This document shows positions 62,218 through 64,000 of a stretch of DNA of 64,000 nucleotides, one piece after another (within the stretch, counting starts at the first letter, position 1; each line of letters begins with the position of its first letter). The stretch is from the NCBI GenBank assembly GCA_030428615.1, contig JAUIDN010000002.1:310001-374000 (forward strand). Direction: 5' to 3'. Under the pieces are notes generated by a model. The model saw only the letters and a list, made by a program, of their open reading frames with translations. It searched no databases and was not told the DNA's origin. The stretch is from Alphaproteobacteria bacterium. Lineage in GTDB: Bacteria > Pseudomonadota > Alphaproteobacteria > Sphingomonadales > Emcibacteraceae. A program made the position numbers and the translations under genes.

Positions 62218-64000
62218 ATGGATTTTGAAAAATTTACAGACCGAACCAAAGGGTTCATTCAATCCGCTCAGAGCCTCGCCCTGCGAGAGGGCCATCAGCG
62301 ATTTGCGCCTGAGCATATTTTAAAGATACTGCTAGAAGATAACGAAGGCCTTTGTTCAAATTTGATGGCCGCTGCCGGTGCGGATGCGAAAACGGCGTTG
62401 GTTAATATCGAAAAGGAACTTGACAGTTATCCCAAAGTTGAAGGTAGTGGTGCGGGCCAGCTTTATATGGATCCGCAGACAGCAAAGCTTTTTGAAAGTG
62501 TACAGGATCTTGCAAAAAAAGCGGGAGATGAATATGTAACCGCTGAAAGAATGCTCCTTGGACTCACACTTCTTTCCGGGAGCAAGTCGGCCGATATTTT
62601 AAAGAAAGCGGGCCTGACGGCGCAAAATTTAAATAATGCGATTAACGAAATCAGGAAAGGGCGTGCGGCTAATTCACCGAATGCTGAAGAAGGCTATGAT
62701 GCATTGAATAAATATGCCCGCGACCTTACGGAAGCGGCGAAAGAAGGAAAACTCGATCCTGTTATTGGGCGCGACGAAGAAATTCGCCGCACTATTCAGG
62801 TGCTTTCCCGCAGAACCAAAAACAACCCGGTCCTTATCGGGGAGCCGGGTGTGGGCAAAACGGCCATCGCCGAAGGTCTGGCTCTGCGCATAACGAACGG
62901 TGATGTGCCTAACAGTTTAAGTCAGAAACGTATTATGTCCCTTGATATGGGCGCCTTGGTGGCTGGTGCAAAATATCGAGGTGAGTTTGAAGAAAGGCTG
63001 AAAGCCGTATTGCAGGAAGTATCTGCGGCAAATGGTCAAATTATTCTTTTCATAGATGAATTGCATACGATTGTCGGCGCGGGCGCATCAGAAGGATCAA
63101 TGGATGCTTCTAATCTGTTGAAGCCAGCGCTTGCGCGCGGAGAGCTCCATTGTATCGGCGCAACGACCCTTAATGAATACCGCAAATATGTTGAGAAAGA
63201 TGCTGCGCTTGAAAGGCGTTTTCAACCTGTTCTGATCGGAGAGCCAACCGTTGAAGACACAATCTCAATTTTGCGGGGTCTAAAGGAAAAATACGAACTT
63301 CACCACGGTATTCGCATTAAGGACAGTGCGCTTGTTGCCGCCGCAACACTTTCAAACAGATATATTAATGACCGTTTTCTGCCGGACAAGGCCATTGACC
63401 TCATGGATGAAGCAGCGTCAAAAATCAAAATGGAAGTGGACAGTAAACCCAGTGAGCTGGACGAACTGGACCGGCGGATCATTCAACTTAAAATCGAGCG
63501 GGAAGCCCTTAAAAAAGAAAAAGACGAAGGCTCTAAAGACCGCTTAAAAGTACTTGATAAAGAGCTTAGCGAGCTGGAAGAAAAATCTGCCTCCCTCACC
63601 GCGCAGTGGCAGGCGGAAAAGGACCGTATTCAGGGTGATCAGAAAATCAAGGAACGCCTTGATGCCGCACGGGTTGAGCTTGAACAGGCGCAGCGGCAGG
63701 GTAACCTGGCGCGCGCAGGCGAACTAACTTACGGCGAAATTCCGGAACTGGAAGAAAAACTAAAAACAGTTACGGACAAGGATGTTTCCGAAAACCATTT
63801 GCTTAAGGAAGAAGTGAGCGAAGCGGATATTGCCGCTGTTATCAGCCGATGGACAGGAATTCCGATTTCAAAAATGCTTGAAGGGGAACGTGAAAAACTT
63901 TTGAGCATGGAAGAAAATATTGGACGCCGAGTGATCGGGCAGGATGAAGCCGTTAAGGCGGTTTCGGCGGCCGTAAGGCGCGCCCGCGCGGGCCTTCAGG
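62218..64000 (+). CDS. clpB: ClpB disaggregase, C-terminus cut by window edge
   Basis: Hsp100 ATPase that works with DnaK to dissolve aggregates. The N domain ([20 protein letters not shown]) covers about residues 1-145. NBD1 has Walker [12 protein letters not shown] and Walker [11 protein letters not shown]. The coiled-coil middle domain runs from about residue 405 to 530, which separates ClpB from ClpA and ClpC. The frame is still open at base 64000, after 594 codons; the full protein is normally about 860 residues. Confidence 0.97.
   Translation, partial: MDFEKFTDRTKGFIQSAQSLALREGHQRFAPEHILKILLEDNEGLCSNLMAAAGADAKTALVNIEKELDSYPKVEGSGAGQLYMDPQTAKLFESVQDLAKKAGDEYVTAERMLLGLTLLSGSKSADILKKAGLTAQNLNNAINEIRKGRAANSPNAEEGYDALNKYARDLTEAAKEGKLDPVIGRDEEIRRTIQVLSRRTKNNPVLIGEPGVGKTAIAEGLALRITNGDVPNSLSQKRIMSLDMGALVAGAKYRGEFEERLKAVLQEVSAANGQIILFIDELHTIVGAGASEGSMDASNLLKPALARGELHCIGATTLNEYRKYVEKDAALERRFQPVLIGEPTVEDTISILRGLKEKYELHHGIRIKDSALVAAATLSNRYINDRFLPDKAIDLMDEAASKIKMEVDSKPSELDELDRRIIQLKIEREALKKEKDEGSKDRLKVLDKELSELEEKSASLTAQWQAEKDRIQGDQKIKERLDAARVELEQAQRQGNLARAGELTYGEIPELEEKLKTVTDKDVSENHLLKEEVSEADIAAVISRWTGIPISKMLEGEREKLLSMEENIGRRVIGQDEAVKAVSAAVRRARAGLQ

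Noticed and set aside
1-64000. tRNA, rRNA, tmRNA, CRISPR arrays, insertion sequences, prophage genes and toxin-antitoxin pairs
   Set aside because: Looked for by eye on both strands and none recognised; a covariance-model search (tRNAscan, Rfam) would be needed to exclude small RNAs.

Overview
The window is a compact, moderately low-GC bacterial chromosome segment. Gene content and order point to an alphaproteobacterium: suf operon with an Rrf2 regulator, parB-parA-rsmG-mnmG-mnmE, rho-hemJ-hemH-hemE, then PPSR-maf-aroE-coaE-dnaQ, secB/fxsA/timA/mltA/smr, and rodZ-ispG-hisS-prfA-prmC-DUF4167-clpB. The genus cannot be named from the sequence. Almost all genes are recognisable housekeeping genes. 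There are no insertion sequences, phage genes, CRISPR arrays, rRNA or tRNA genes that I can see.

The central feature is the 396-bp AT-rich gap at 24654-25049 between hemE (leftward) and the PPSR gene (rightward). It carries two exact TTATNCACA DnaA boxes and several near matches. It occupies the same position as the Caulobacter origin, next to hemE. Nearly all genes to its left are on the minus strand and most to its right on the plus strand, so transcription is largely co-oriented with replication away from this point. The centromere system lies 10-12 kb to the left: parA, parB and two perfect 16-bp parS sites, one inside rsmG and one between mnmE and mnmG. Two perfect DnaA boxes flank the parA start codon.

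Left arm. 1-3144 holds a heparinase II/III-like gene cut by the window edge, rpe and rsmB. 3287-6794 is a rightward three-gene unit: an SdhAF4-like protein, a sterol desaturase-family membrane hydroxylase and a large patatin-like lipase. 6795-12488 is the suf iron-sulfur assembly operon (iscR/sufR-like, sufB, sufC, sufD, sufS, sufT), with a 17-bp perfect palindrome upstream of the regulator. 12611-18437 is the parB-parA-rsmG-mnmG-mnmE block. 18723-24653 holds ogt, nhaC, rho and the haem genes hemJ, hemH and hemE.

Right arm. 25050-28567 is PPSR-maf-aroE-coaE-dnaQ. 28632-32710 holds secB and fxsA leftward, then timA-mltA-smr-xre rightward. 32701-35742 is a leftward corC-aroB-aroK group. 35889-40084 holds a 46-residue membrane peptide, a 690-residue exported protein of unknown function, xerD and accA. 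40118-42853 is secA, with a duplicated zinc-binding tail. 43105-50289 carries argJ, an acetyltransferase, mutT, a methyltransferase, comF, grxC, a nitrilase-family amidase, DUF1178, mobA and fdhD. 50282-55730 has ubiG, lysC, a nitronate monooxygenase-like gene and ptsP. 56011-64000 is rodZ-like, ispG, hisS, prfA, prmC, DUF4167 and a clpB cut by the right edge.

No wholly new multi-gene system is evident. The best leads are regulatory and architectural: the origin, the DnaA boxes around the parA start, parS sites in and near rsmG, the coupled hydroxylase-patatin pair, the uncharacterised exported protein before xerD, and structured or palindromic leaders in front of the suf operon, rodZ, DUF4167 and clpB.
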